Source: Bugula neritina
Lineage: Eukaryota; Bryozoa; Gymnolaemata; Cheilostomatida; Bugulidae
Assembly (NCBI GenBank): GCA_964035545.1
Contig: OZ037768.1
Span: forward strand, 19,757,700 to 19,821,699
Direction: 5' to 3'
DNA: 64,000 nt
Below the pieces are notes generated by a model. That model did not search any database and was not told where the DNA came from. It saw only the letters and a list, made by a program, of their open reading frames with translations. A program made the position numbers and the translations under genes. Shown one piece after another: positions 47,601 through 60,314 of the stretch; the first letter of the stretch is position 1, and every line of letters starts with the position of its first letter.

Positions 47601-48230
47601 TCTCTTTAAATTCAAACAAACATCAAAATAGTTTTTAGCAGTTTTTAATTACAATTCTATTTTTGATAAATAATTCAAAAAGTCAAAAATTGAGAATAGT
47701 GTTCAAAAAATCAAATATTATCAGCTGTATGGTTTCTGTCACAGGTCTGGTTTCAAAACAGAAGAATGAAAGACAAGCGACAGCGCATGACAGTAGCCTG
47801 GCCGTACGGACTAGCTGACCCTGGTCTATATGCCTATCTAATGACCGCGGCAGCACATGCCAACATGAGTGGCTACCCGTATCCCGCCCTACAGTCAGCG
47901 ATGCAAACTGCTGTCCCATCACCATTCACATCGTATTACAATGCTACAAGTGCAATAACCCCAACAGCTGCGAGACCTCAGCCACCCTACCCCACCTTCA
48001 ACCCCGCCTCACCAGTTAGAGAGGCTCTGCTACACAAATCAAACAGTTTCTTAGATACTATGTCTAGTCTATCGCAAGCTTCCATTCTTCAACAGACAAT
48101 CCATAAAAACAGCCAATTACAAAACAGTTTGCAAAGTCAAAACAGTTCTCGAGGATTCTTAATGACATCTAGTCCTCCGTCTGCAAATAGCAGTGTATTG
48201 TCATCACTTTTTCAGCCATATAAAGAATAA
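44674..48230 (+). CDS. Evx: Even-skipped/Evx homeobox transcription factor
   Basis: The exons are 44674-44818, 47411-47574 and 47745-48230 (TAA), giving 264 residues. Exon 1 encodes a short Ser/His-rich N-terminus with an acidic patch (SSEDDD). The homeodomain starts at about residue 59 with [19 protein letters not shown], continues [20 protein letters not shown], and recognition helix 3 is [14 protein letters not shown]. Tyr and Arg in the N-terminal arm, [14 protein letters not shown] and MKDKRQR are diagnostic for the Evx class, and the intron between STIK and VWFQ is at the usual Evx position. The rest is Ala/Pro/Ser/Gln-rich with [11 protein letters not shown] after the homeodomain, and ends LFQPYKE. 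Evx proteins bind TAAT-type sites and act in posterior growth and neuron specification. No Hox gene is in this window. Confidence 0.97.
45750..45810. promoter_or_regulatory. Cluster of TAATTA sites in Evx intron 1
   Basis: TTTTAATTAATTTATTTATT and TCTAATTAATTAGG lie within 60 bp, giving several TAATTA homeodomain core sites. This could be an autoregulatory or Hox-responsive element, but the DNA is AT-rich and chance is a real alternative. Confidence 0.3.
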
Positions 48231-48300
48231 AATCTTATAATAAATTACATTATTGTAAATTTTGTTAAAATATATTTTCATTTTTAGACGGAGCAATAAA
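48226..48300 (+). terminator. AATAAA cluster after Evx
   Basis: AATAAA overlaps the stop codon (48226-48231), recurs near 48238, and again at 48295-48300. The last is the most plausible signal for a short 3' UTR. Confidence 0.45.
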
Positions 48301-51039
48301 ACTGCCGTTTCACAGGATCTCTATAACTGCAATAAGTTAGCTACTTTATTTATTATAGTAAAATATCATCATTTTGTTATATAGAAAAGTTTAATAACTT
48401 TTTATTTTATCGTGACATTATGTGCTGGTCAACTTGTATATTCTGTAAAATAAATTCATAGTTTTATTTGCTAAAAGTACATTCTGAGTATTGATTCACA
48501 TATATTGACATTTATAAGCAAAACTAAATGGAGTGTATAATTAGAATAAATTTAATTAAAAAAAAGCATTTCGAATGCTTTTATTATTAATACAGTTGGT
48601 TAAATTAAAGTTTTGTCAAATTTTGCTGCTGTGAAATAAATAGCCTGATTTCTGAATTTGAACTCTTTACAAAAACATGTCTGATATTCTACTTTGAAAA
48701 AAGAAATTTTCTCTCTTATTACCAAATGTAGACATTGTGAGGTATTTCGTATTGCTACTAATTTGAAATTCAAACCAATCAAATTGCAAAATTTCAACTA
48801 ACTAAAATGGTAACCCTTTTAGTGACATATCTAACCAATACCAGCAATAGCTACTGCATGACTCACAGGGCAATAAGTAGAACATAAATTAGTTTTCTAA
48901 AAGTTGTGCCAAACTAAATACACTCTCAATAACTATTAATTAAGTAATCATTTGTTTTATGCACAATTTAGATTACTTATCCATTATAATAATACTTTTC
49001 ATTGTGAAATATCAACCATCACTATAATTCAATTTGGTTTCAATAAAATAAAATATCGTCTGAATCAATGTAAATTGGGATGTTGTATTCCTTATATGAA
49101 GTTTTTTCAACAACTGTAAAACTTACCATGCTAAGTAAAACATTGAAATATGCTTGTGTTTTGATGAAGCATTATTGAGATGAAAAATGGTGTAATCATC
49201 ATCTAACTTCAAATCTCAGAAAAAAAATTAAGCGAAATGTTTTCAAGAGTTAGTACAGTTTTTACTAAGTTAAATTTAAACAAAATTAATTTTGAGATTT
49301 ATTTAAAATTGAACATGAATATTTGAGCTATATGTAAACTTGAAAGCATAAATGTAGAAATTCCCATACAACCAGCTAAGTGAATTTACTGTTTTAGTAT
49401 CAACAAATTAGTTTACAGACAACAGCTATGAACTAGCCATATAATGAAATACATGAGCATACTTTACTAGAACTGAGTCCCATAACTGCTCTATAAAACA
49501 GAAATGCATAAACATCTACACTGTAAATGCACGACATGCAGAGAGGCCTCTTCTGTTTAGCCTAAATTTGTTATGCAACTTTTTATTAAAAAAACTACTT
49601 AATTTTCAACTTTGAAATCGTTGTTAAAAATGAAATTTTATCTATAAAAGTTGTCTTATAGCTCTGGAGAAGATCTGCTCTATAATGCACTGCAATCCAT
49701 GTGTTCATCTAGTGGCTCATCCACCTGGATTAATTCAGTACAGCAATAATCTGCATGATTCGTAAACAGCTTTCAGCCCAGCTGCCATGTGTTAACCTAT
49801 TTTATATGATCAGTCTGTATAATTGAGTATAATGATACGAAGCTATATTTTAATTGATCTAATAATAATATTCAATTTGCTTTTCAAAGCTGTAATTAAA
49901 TTCCTTATCATTAAGAGTCTCCATAGTAATTATAAATGATTATTTCAGATGGTTCAGGGTGACAATGTAATATGCATATATAGAGAAAAAAGCTTCATAA
50001 TAATTAGTTAGGAAACTACTTATGTAGTAGAGGTGAAACGATCATAAATGTTTTGAAACACAGCGCTCCCTCCATATCTCACTAAGCTGCGAAAATTTCA
50101 ATTCGTGACATAGTAGAATACCAGATTTAACTCACGAAACTGCTAAATTCTGCCATCTTGTCCCTATACACACATACATAAGCTCTATAGAATTTTGTAA
50201 AAAATGAAGGGAACACTGTATTTAAACCATGTATACCTTTATCAGTCAAGCATCATGATAATTCTACTAAGTGTGTCAGCACTAAAGCTGTGAGAGGCAG
50301 CGAAGATGTTATGATAGGCCATAAACATAAAACTGATTCTATATAGAAGAGACTTGGGACTAATTTGAGCTCAAAGGGCTACTAATTAAAACATAACTTG
50401 ATAGCTTTATTCTCACAGTCAGCTGTAATAAATTGACACTCGTGCTACCTAACTGCTGTCTAACTGCTGTCTAACTGCTGCCTAACTGCGTTCCCAATGT
50501 TTTCCAATTACAGTTTCTAACTAGCGTCAATGTATGTACAATAATACGGCACAGTATGTCCATAATATGTATTTCCTACCCTTATACATAGACAGCTATA
50601 GCCGTGTGTGTAATTCTCACTGATCGTTGAAAAAACTTTATTTGTTGAAAGGATAACACATTTTCATCAAGGTCTACGAATTAAGTTGCATTCATAAAAT
50701 AAAATATTTAACACTGGCATAGAAAAAGCTCCACAAACTATTACTTATATATATGAAATTTTAAAAATATTTGTTCCTTCAAATATATATTATAAATTCA
50801 GCAAAATAATTATAAAAAATTACCTTTTAAATAAACACATGCCTAAACCATCATGATGACTTATGCCATGCACTATTATCACACATACGGGTTGTTAATT
50901 GAAGCTATACCAGGCTGATCGCCACATAGTGTGCAGATTTCTTATTTCCAAGAGAGAGAGAAAATTGTAAACTTCTTCTAGCCTAAATATTTCATGCAAC
51001 GACATAGCCTGAGGGCCACATAGTCTCAGGTTTTAGCTT

Positions 51040-51320
51040 GGAATATGCAAGCCTGTGGTGGATTGTGTTGACCAATTATCTATTGATAATAATTGGTGCT
51101 GGTTTGTAATGATTGTAATTAAGCAATTAAAATATGGGGGTATACAGATAGTGACTGGGTGCTAAGTGCTGACTACATGTTAACCACTAATTACACTGGG
51201 ATTTACATATTTAATAAAATATGCTAGCATGTAATATTTATGACTCATGCGAGTTTCGCAGTTACCATGGCAACCTGCAATCCTGACTGTCAGCTGTACA
51301 GCAGCTACAATTATAAGAAT
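51040..51320. promoter_or_regulatory. Candidate enhancer: homeodomain sites plus RFX X-box, 2.8-3.1 kb after Evx
   Basis: Between 51065 and 51135 are CCAATTATCTATTGATAATA, AATTGG and GTAATTAAGCAATTAA, a dense set of ATTA/TAAT cores. At 51261-51274 lies GTTACCATGGCAAC, a palindromic X-box of the RFX class, followed by GTCAGCTG (E-box). I infer regulatory function from motif density only. Confidence 0.4.
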
Positions 51321-52220
51321 GAAAAGGGAAAAAAATGCGTTTTAACAATGTAATTTTCAGTGGAAAAAATAACAGAACATTTTTTGTTATTAAGGCGTTG
51401 CTATAGCTACACATCTAATAACAGTGTGAGATATGCACTATTGACGTGTTTTGTACACACACTATAGATTTTATGAAATATGTGTTTTCATGAGACAGGC
51501 CTATCATGTAATGTATTATATAAGCCTATGCACTATTTTGCATGTAAATGCATAAAATGTTGTAATAATACAATATAATATAATGTAATATAGAATGATA
51601 GATTATTAGAATACATTATCATATATATTAATTCTAGTGCTATGTATAAACTGTATAAACTATGTGGTGATTTGATTTGTTATTCTATAATAAAATTAAC
51701 TGTAACTATAAAGCTTACTTTAAAAACACATAGCTTGAATTTTAAACACGGGTTATATGTATTATATTTATATATAAATTCTGCTGTTTTGAAATAACAT
51801 AAATTTTCTAGTTCTAGATGTTACCACTATTTTAGCGCTTGTGAAAAAGAGCCAAATAAAGAGTGATGTTTGCAAGCTTTTTTAAGAGTAAACTCAGCCC
51901 CAGTCTCACTTTGGCCACCTATTGTTATAAAACCCTAGCTGATGTGTTTGAAAGGAAAAACAGTTTTTCAAAAAATAAATACAAGGCTTCAATAAACTTT
52001 TAGCTAACAGTAAACTAGTATGTAATTGTGAGAAAGCAAAATATAACATAACATAACTTTCACTATAATGAAAAATAAGCTCAAAATTTGTGCATGTTTG
52101 AAAAAACAATATTTTTGTTTGCTTCTGTATAAAAAGTCATTCATGTTTTTCGAGTTTTGCTCGTAAAATGCTAGAAAAAAATAATTTCTTTATTAGCAGC
52201 ACTAGTAGTCTAAATTCTTC

Positions 52221-52639
52221 GAATCTGCGACATTTCGAAAATGACGATTGGAAAACACCTATTTGGAAAATGGAAAATTAAAAAATGGACAATTGGAAAA
52301 TAGACATTTGGAAAATGAAGAATATTCAACATGGTCTAGTTCAGAGGGGCTGCTTAGTATCTGGTTGGGTTCAAAATAGCTTTTTGTAAATGTGAGCAAT
52401 TTCCAATTAAAACTACTCGGTAACTAATTCTACTTCCATGACAGCCTAACTGATTCGGCCATTATATTTATTTTTAAAAGCTAATTTGGAATTGACCAGA
52501 TGCCGGACAACCCCTCAGGACTAGAACATGTTAAATAGTTTTAATTTTCCAAATGTCTCTTTTCCAATTGTCTATTTTCTAATTGTCCATTTTCCAAATA
52601 GGTGTTTTCCAATTGTCATTTTCGAAATGTTGTGTCACC
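52221..52639. mobile_element. 419-bp MULE-like nonautonomous element with 9-bp target duplication
   Basis: AAATTCTTC occurs directly on both sides (52212-52220 and 52640-52648). The inverted arms are about 100 bp: ACATTTCGAAAATGACGATT, GGAAAACACCTATTTGGAAA and several ATTGGAAAATAGACA-type subrepeats, mirrored at 52540-52632. Long inverted repeats plus a 9-bp duplication fit Mutator-like elements. There is no transposase ORF. Confidence 0.85.
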
Positions 52640-53995
52640 AAATTCTTCACTCTAGAAGTCTATTTTCAACTAATACAACAATCAAGTCTTTTCTAGCATA
52701 TTGCCTGATAAGATTATTGGTCAGTGTATTTCAACATGCTGTTCAGTGAAGCATGTTTAGTGACTCGCCCACCAATCAAATATCAGACCCAAGTCATAAT
52801 TACAATTTGTATTTCTAATAGATTTTTAAATATAATTGCTACGATCATTGATGTAAAACATACAAAAACAAACAAACAGATAATGAGCTATTTTGTAATT
52901 ATCATTTAAACATTCAAAGGTTGGATTTCAAGTCTAGACCCTTAACCAGAGAGGGTTTCATATTATATACAATAAATGGTAAGATGCTAAGGGCAAACAC
53001 TTCATACTTTGTGTTCGTACAATACACGCTTACAATACTGCGAGAGTCGATAATAATTATGCATGAATTTTCAACACTTGAAAATTGAAGAAATAGATGA
53101 TCACCAATTAGTAGTCTCCTTATGGTTTTGCTCTCTGAACTACCAGGCAACGTGGGTTAGCCACTAAAAGTATTTCCTTTAGGCTACAGAGTGCATAGGC
53201 TGCAGTATAGTATTTGCATCATAATTACCAAGGATCTTGTCAGAATAGCCCATAGTCAATAGTCTTGTAACAATAATGGTGTACTCTGTTATATTATACT
53301 GTATACATCTAGGGTTAGATATTCGCCACACTTGGGTGTATGCAGTATTCAGTGGTAAACATACATTGCAAGGCCCTAGGCGGGGATGTAGACTTAAACG
53401 CATTAAAATACTTGAAAAGTTGTACTTGAAAAAGCCTCCAGTTGCCCTATGGTTATATAGCCGCCTGCAATTTGGTAATTACCAATAATATGCATAAATT
53501 AAAATAAACAGCACTTATATTGTTAATTTTAATAAGAATTTATATGAAAAGTTGCAATCTATAATTTTTTCCAGCTTTTATAAATGCTAAAAAATTGCAT
53601 TGAGTGAATGTGCATTATGTGCTATTTAAATTTCTAAATACAGCCACTATGATATTATATAGTTCTGTATTAGTCTGCACACCAATGACATCATGATATA
53701 GTAGTTTATACTCCATTTATTTTGCTAATTTACTCTGTAAAACTATACATCATGGTGATATTACTTTATATGATATAATATTGTGTCTATTATATTATGC
53801 ATTTTTTCAACTTTCAGCCATTACTGATGGTATTTGTGTATACAACCAAGAAAAGCACTTTCAAGTCATACAAATATATAAGATGCAAATGATATCCTAG
53901 CCTTTAGAAAACTGATATATATTCATGATTCCTCTCATATTTTATTCCCTTGGCAGCAACAAACTTATAGCCTCAGTATTTATTTGAAATTAAGG

Positions 53996-54115
53996 AAGCA
54001 GCCGTGGTCTAGGGGTTAGAGCACTGGCTTAGTAAGAGCAAGATCAGTGGTTCGAATTCTAGTAAAGGCTGATGATGTTAGGAAAAGCGTTCTCCATCAT
54101 ACTTGTTTCTTTGCC
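53996..54115 (+). mobile_element. tRNA-derived SINE head
   Basis: The A box (TAGGGGTTAGAGCACTGG) and B box (GGTTCGAATTC) are spaced as in the copy at 24535-24757, and GGAAAAGCGTTC matches its body. A short A-rich end follows at 54119-54128. Confidence 0.75.
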
Positions 54116-55299
54116 ACAACAAAAAAACAAGTCCCATGAATGGTTTTCACAACAATGGCGACTAAAAACCTACGTGAAGTTATTTATTTGAAATTGTCTT
54201 CCGCTGTGAAAATGCTTGTGTTGGTAGAAAAAATGATGCAATATCATTATTGTGTTTTTGTGGCCATAGTTAGAGAGGATTCCATGATGTACCTTAGTTG
54301 TCTCCTGTCAGAGTTAGTAGGCTATGTTATTCAGTCTAGCACTTGGTATATCAATAAGAATTTCTGAGTCAATGCCCCTCAGGAAGATATCAAACCATCA
54401 AATATAGAGAGGCATGGGGCAGAGATAGCTTCTTGCAACATCTTGCAAATACTTTAAATGAGCTTCTATTTTAAATAATCCAACAGAGTTTTGATTTTTG
54501 ACTTTTTCTTCCATTTTTGTTCATGCCTACTTATTTTATAGCCAGTATTTACACTGAATTTCGCAATGTGTTGTCATGTATGTGATATGCAATAAATCAA
54601 AAAATAAATAAATAAATAAAACTTATATGCAATAATTGTATCAGCATTTATTATGCCTATAATATATCTACCTATACATCATTTACTATATGTTCCATGG
54701 TTTACAATTTTGATACACTACACAAATGTTAGAGAAATGTTTTTAAGGACATATGCTACAAGCAGCGTTATTCAAATACGAGAATTTGCTTACTCATGAA
54801 GCTGCATCATCTTTCAAGCTTATATGCATACACATATGTTGCTGTGTTGTTCAGCAGTTAACAGTTGAAGAGGTCAAATATTGTCTATATAATTCTCATT
54901 TCATGCCATTGATGTCTAAGCAATTGAGCAAGCTATGTATGTATTTGCATAGAGAAGTTAAATCATAAACTCTGTTGTTTACAAATTCAGTCTTGAAGTG
55001 AAAATATACATGCACTCTATGAAAAGTTTCTTAACTCTTTGATAAATGCTACTTTTTTTCTATTAAATATATGAACCACAAAATTAAATAACTGTTAGGG
55101 TAGTGCAAAAATCTATTAGTAGATGATAGAAAGGAAAAGACACTGTATTTTGAATGGCCAGTGGTGTAACCTAATACAGCCAATCTATGACTGTCTGTTG
55201 TAGTATTCCCCCCTTGGCATTCTACACAACTCCACCCTGTGCATACAAATGGGAAAACAACTCCTAAATAAATAACTCAAGCATAACAAAAATGTAGCA

Positions 55300-55592
55300 G
55301 TAGTTTTAGTAGCAGTGGTAGTATCATCAGCAGCAGTAGCAGCCGCAGCAGCAGTAGCAGCCGCAGCAGCAGTAGCAGCCGCAGCAGCAGTAGCAGCCGC
55401 AGCAGCAGTAGCAGCAGTAGTAATAGTAGTAATAGTAGTGGTAGTAGTAGTAGTAGTAGCAGTAGCAGCAGCAGTAGCAGCAGTAGTAATAGTAGTAATA
55501 GTAGTGGTAGTAGTAGTAGTAGTAGCAGTAGCAGCAGCAGTAGCAGCAGTAGTAATAGTAGTGGTAGTAGTATCAGTAGCAGTAGGAGTATG
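55300..55592. repeat. AGT/AGC trinucleotide array with higher-order repeats
   Basis: About five 15-bp units (GTAGCAGCCGCAGCA) are followed by two identical 66-bp units built of AGT, AAT and AGC triplets and a partial third. The Ala/Val-rich ORF is an artefact. Confidence 0.95.
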
Positions 55593-56623
55593 AAATTATT
55601 ATTTTATAAATAAAGTATAGTGTAACAGCAGAAGTTCTAGCCTGTGAGTATAAGAGAAGACAACTTTAAGTTGCTAAACAATAGTCATATGCACAAATGC
55701 ATGTATACATGCCATATTGTATTGTGTATATTGGTTGTATAGCATATATCAGGCTCAGCTAAACCGGTGATCAATAATCGTTATTAAGAATAAAATCATA
55801 AATAAAATATTAATACTCATTGGAGTTGTATTCACCTGACAGCTTTGTGAAAGCGTACACATTATCTGAAGTAGAAAAGCCACATTATATCAATTTGACT
55901 TTTGCATTAGTCAATCAAATTTTCAATCGTAAATAAAGTAAAATGATTAAGATAATATAAGATTATATAACATGGTGGAGAATTTCAGAACTATAATTAT
56001 ACTACATCAATTAATAAGTACTAATGGTCGTTGCAACATGAAAGTTTTAAATAGGGCCATGCAACCCCGCTTGAAACTTTCATGTCTAGTAACATTTCCT
56101 TAGTATTAAAATAGCCAGAAATATTTTAGCTATTGGCTAAAATACAGCTTTAGGGTTGCATTAACTATATAGTTGGGTTTTATAGAAAACTTTGTGCACA
56201 CATGTCTTAACCTAATAAAAAATTGATTTTTTTTTACAATTTTATAGTGCTGCTTGCTATTTCATTGGTAAGATTAAATATACTGCCGGTGAGCTTATGA
56301 CACTAAAAAGTAATGAAGATGTAATACAATGCTGTTCAGTATAAAATTTGATTCTAAAAGCTTAGAAATTTGTATACTGAAATAATAAAATGTTTAATCA
56401 TTTATGCCATGACATTGAGTTATACACTAACTATTTTTTAGTTTGAAGTTTCAACCAGTACAACTACACTATAAAGTCATTATACATTCTTTTTTGCTTC
56501 CTGTGTGTTTTTGTACTTCATTGCAAATCAGATAACAACCATGTGTATATGGGTGGAACTATGTGTGAGGATATAATAGGTTTGAGTAGACTATACATTC
56601 TTTTGTGAGCTAAATCACACATA

Positions 56624-56967
56624 CCCCCTATTCACACTTACCGTTGACAAAATGTAACAGCTGCAGTGCCATTTTGTTTGTTCTGTTACGGCGTACGGTG
56701 CGGCAATGTGTGAACAGGGGGTTACCTTATCGCACGCAGTAACAGCAAATATCAGCCATTTTTAATGTGTCTGGGCTGAAATTTTCAAAGTCCTGCTATT
56801 AGGTACGATCTATGACACTTCATTGGACAATCATATCCAATGAATTAACGCAAAAGTTTTTCTGTCCAATAGGAGTTCGCCGCAACTTATTTGAATCAAG
56901 CAGTGCTTGATCCTACCATACCGCAACACCGTACAGGAAGCTCAGACATTTGTAAAAGTGGCTGATA
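56624..56967 (-). mobile_element. About 300-bp inverted-repeat element, copy 2, rearranged
   Basis: Minus-strand sequence matches copy 1 (6706-7006) over most of its interior, including ATTGGACAGAAAAACTTTTG and GTGTCATAGATCGTACCTAA. It lacks the outer ~40 bp at the 56967 end. At the 56624 end it has about 100 extra bases, bounded by CCCCCTATTCACAC and GTGTGAACAGGGGG, which are themselves inverted repeats of the element terminus. Confidence 0.85.
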
Positions 56968-59694
56968 ACGTTCAAGAAGTTAGCCTTGTTATAAAACTTG
57001 TCAGTTAAATAGGTGTGCACACAGCTGTTGTTGACAGGGATACCTTAGATTTTAATATCTAAATACAACTAACAGTATATAAGTTAACACTCTGTTGCAA
57101 AGTTAACTATAATATAGACTCTTGACATTCTATGTTTAGACTTTCAACAAAAGTTGTATAATTTGCAAATAACTATGCAGGTTATATTGTGTAAACTAAT
57201 ATAATATTATGCAGATATGGTGGCTTCCATTGAGCTATAAGTTTCAGTTCATTGTTGACTTGGATCAAAACTTTGTGTATACTATATGCATGCGTGAACA
57301 AGGTATCACAGTCTAGTGTTTGGAATGGAAGCATTGAAAACTGCATACTGTATTCACGGAAGTTTTTTTATTTTGAAAGCATGCAATTAAACCAATTAAG
57401 ATAGTAGCTATAATACAACATGCTATAGAATTAATGGAATTTTGTGGAAGAACTAGGATGGCACTTTCACTTCTAAAATGTATTTTGATGTGAAGGATTT
57501 CTCTTTTTAGAGTCTTTCAGCGATTTTTTACTTTCTTGCGATGATTTTTGGCATCCATGTTACATAATAAATCATACTTCTGCCTTAACCCTATGCCTGG
57601 CCTTAGTTAGCTCTACCCCTTGCACATATTCAATTAATTAATTAGTAAGTATTCTGTTTTGATGTGCAACAATTACTTTCACTCTTGAAGTTTAAAAAAA
57701 AACAAAATCTAGCTGCATGTAAACTGAACTTTTATTTCAGCATTATATTTGAACATTTTAATAATTCTTACTATATTTTTCCTTTCAAAACTTTATCGGT
57801 TACAAAAACTTCAAATAACAATAAATTTTAGCTTTGAAAAGTTAAATTCCTATTTAAAATGGGTGAAGGGTAAATGCAACGCATGGTCGACCACTTCCGC
57901 TGTGGATATGTCAGCTCAAATTGCTGCTAAGAATGTCCAAAAAAGCGATGGACAACGTTGTCTCTAATCTCTACAATAACATTACCTTCTTGATTATGCT
58001 TTTCTAACTTTTAAGCTGTGTATCTTTTTTAGTTTTCGTGCCTATATCATCTCCATATAGTTAAAAAGCAATTAACATGATTGATTTAATTAACATAATT
58101 ATTTGCTATACTCTGTAGAAAACATTATATAGCCAAGTGTAGACCAGGCCTTGCATGTGAATTTAGCTTGAGATTCAACAAATAACCTGTTTATTATATT
58201 ATTATTATATAGATTGATTGTGGAATAACAGTCTAGAACTCATAGGTCCAACTATACCAGTGACATGTGTAGCAGGTGTGCTGCAGCATAGACGAGTTTT
58301 ATAATTGATTTCACAGCAATCAGAAATAACTGTTCAATTTTCTGAATTATCTTTTATACTAAATAAGAAGCACAGCTAATCTTTGTGGAGAAATATCCAA
58401 GGTAACAAAGGTGAAGTGAAAGTTTTGCAATTTTGTATTCCTTGCTTACATTACATATAGAGAACACAAATTACTAGACCACTTGACCCTTGAGGTCAAA
58501 GTATAATGCAATTTTACTATTACTGTATATAAATTTAGATTAGCGCTGGCTGTTACAAAATAGGGCTAGTTTACTTGGTCCGTCTTCTATACTCAAGTAT
58601 CATTTTGAGGTACTTTGGCCTGATAGTTTTACTCACTAGAAAAACATATTATTGTGTCATGAAAATTGTTTCTTAATAATGCTGGGTCTTCCACTTCTTT
58701 AGAGCAGGGTGTAAATTTTTGCTTAGAATGGATCCATAACATACTTTGTTTGGAACATTATTGCTATTTTTGATGTCACACCCATTTCTCATTAAACAAT
58801 TTTCTGCTAGAACTTAAACAACAATATCTCGCCCTTTCACGTGAAGAGCGAGGTTAAAGAACTCGCTACCAGTCATTGCAAAACTTTGATTCACGACCCT
58901 GGATATTTGTCATAATAACAGTAGCTGTAGCAGAACATGCCAACGGGGTGTCGTCACTTATGCAAAAGGCTTATATATGCCTGACCTATGGAAATGGAAA
59001 TCCCAGGAGTTCACTTCGTAATTTAACAAGACTAGAGTTCAATATTATCATTTCAATAGCCCATACATTATGCTCAGTGAGACCTCCACAGCAAGAGTTA
59101 TGAAAGTGACAGACTGACTCTAGATTGCAGCCAGTGTTTGTAAAAAATAAAAACAGAATACCCCCATCAAAAATCAATTCTTCTAAATGCATTCTAACAC
59201 TGCTGAAGTTGAACGTAATATACAAAGGTTATATATAATTACTGATGGTATTGGTCACTAACAAGCTCTATGGAGTGGGCAAATACAGTTAGCAACACAA
59301 TCCAAAGTAAATAGTAAAATATTTTAGTATTGTTCTCTATGCTTACAAATGAGTGACTTTAAATTTCATTTGCAGTAATGATAACCAACACCCTTTTGTT
59401 ATCAATAGTAGGCTACTTGAATTTCCCCTCAAACTAACCAGCAATAAATTAAATCAGAAAATCTATTTATTAAGGAGATGCGAAAACACAAGCATATGGC
59501 TGGCATCTTCAGGTCAATAGTTCAACAATTATAAGGACTCTTTCAGTAACTCAACTGGTATTGACTTTGTCTTATAAGGAATTGTCAAACTACTCCAAAG
59601 GAATCTCAATATAAGTTTATATCACTGAAATGTGTACCAACACCGCAGTCACTCCATGACAAGTACAAGTAGATATACATCAGTAGTCAAGGTT

Positions 59695-59700
59695 TTTATT
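59695..59700 (-). terminator. Candidate AATAAA poly(A) signal of ARL5
   Basis: TTTATT on the plus strand reads AATAAA on the minus strand, about 615 bp after the stop. It is the nearest canonical hexamer I noticed. Confidence 0.3.
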
Positions 59701-60314
59701 ATTGAGGATTTCAATAAAAACATTTTGTTAGACAGAAAGTCTCATAAGCCAATGACTACAGATTCATCCCAGACACATAATTACAGTATAGTTGTGCACT
59801 TTCTAGTTACACTGTTTCTAAAATGCAATAATATAGATAAACAATATAATATAACAATATGCTTCAAATTATTTGGATGAATCTTGATTTGGCGAATAGA
59901 AAGACTTAGTTACTTTAAAATATACACCTTTTCAGTATAAAACTATAAAACAATGATTCAACTAGCAGTAAATGAAAAATACTGTTACCTTGTAATGACA
60001 AAGAGGCACCAATAAGGTAACATTATATGTGTAATATTTTTCAGCATGCACCTGAAATATGTGGCGATTAGTTCACCATTCACTAATAACTATAATCTGT
60101 ATACTATAACTCAGATGTCAAGAACAAGTGTAGAAATAGAGCTACACAAAGTCATAGAAATATTCCCAATCCTGTAGAAAAAGTAGTACTGCGTGGATTT
60201 TGCACCTCAAGTCAATACTGCGTTTTCTTATCGAATAATAACTGTAGAACCTCTTTTTGAATCATAACTAAACCGTAGTTAAAATACTGAGCGCCAAGAG
60301 CGCAAGAAAATGTA

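Larger units (their letters stand above)
48231..60314. other. 12-kb gene-poor region between Evx and ARL5
   Basis: I see no protein-coding gene that I can support. It holds one MULE-like element, a SINE, the second copy of the 300-bp element, a trinucleotide array, and mixed AT-rich DNA with possible regulatory clusters (51040-51320). Its size next to a homeobox gene fits a regulatory landscape, but this is inference. Confidence 0.55.

Noticed and set aside
53998-54072. tRNA gene
   Set aside because: A and B boxes are present, but the acceptor and anticodon stems do not pair and SINE body sequence follows.
57749-57967. 72-codon ORF ending QRCL in the gene-poor region
   Set aside because: Its second half looks less AT-rich than its surroundings, but I recognise no family and see no exon partner.
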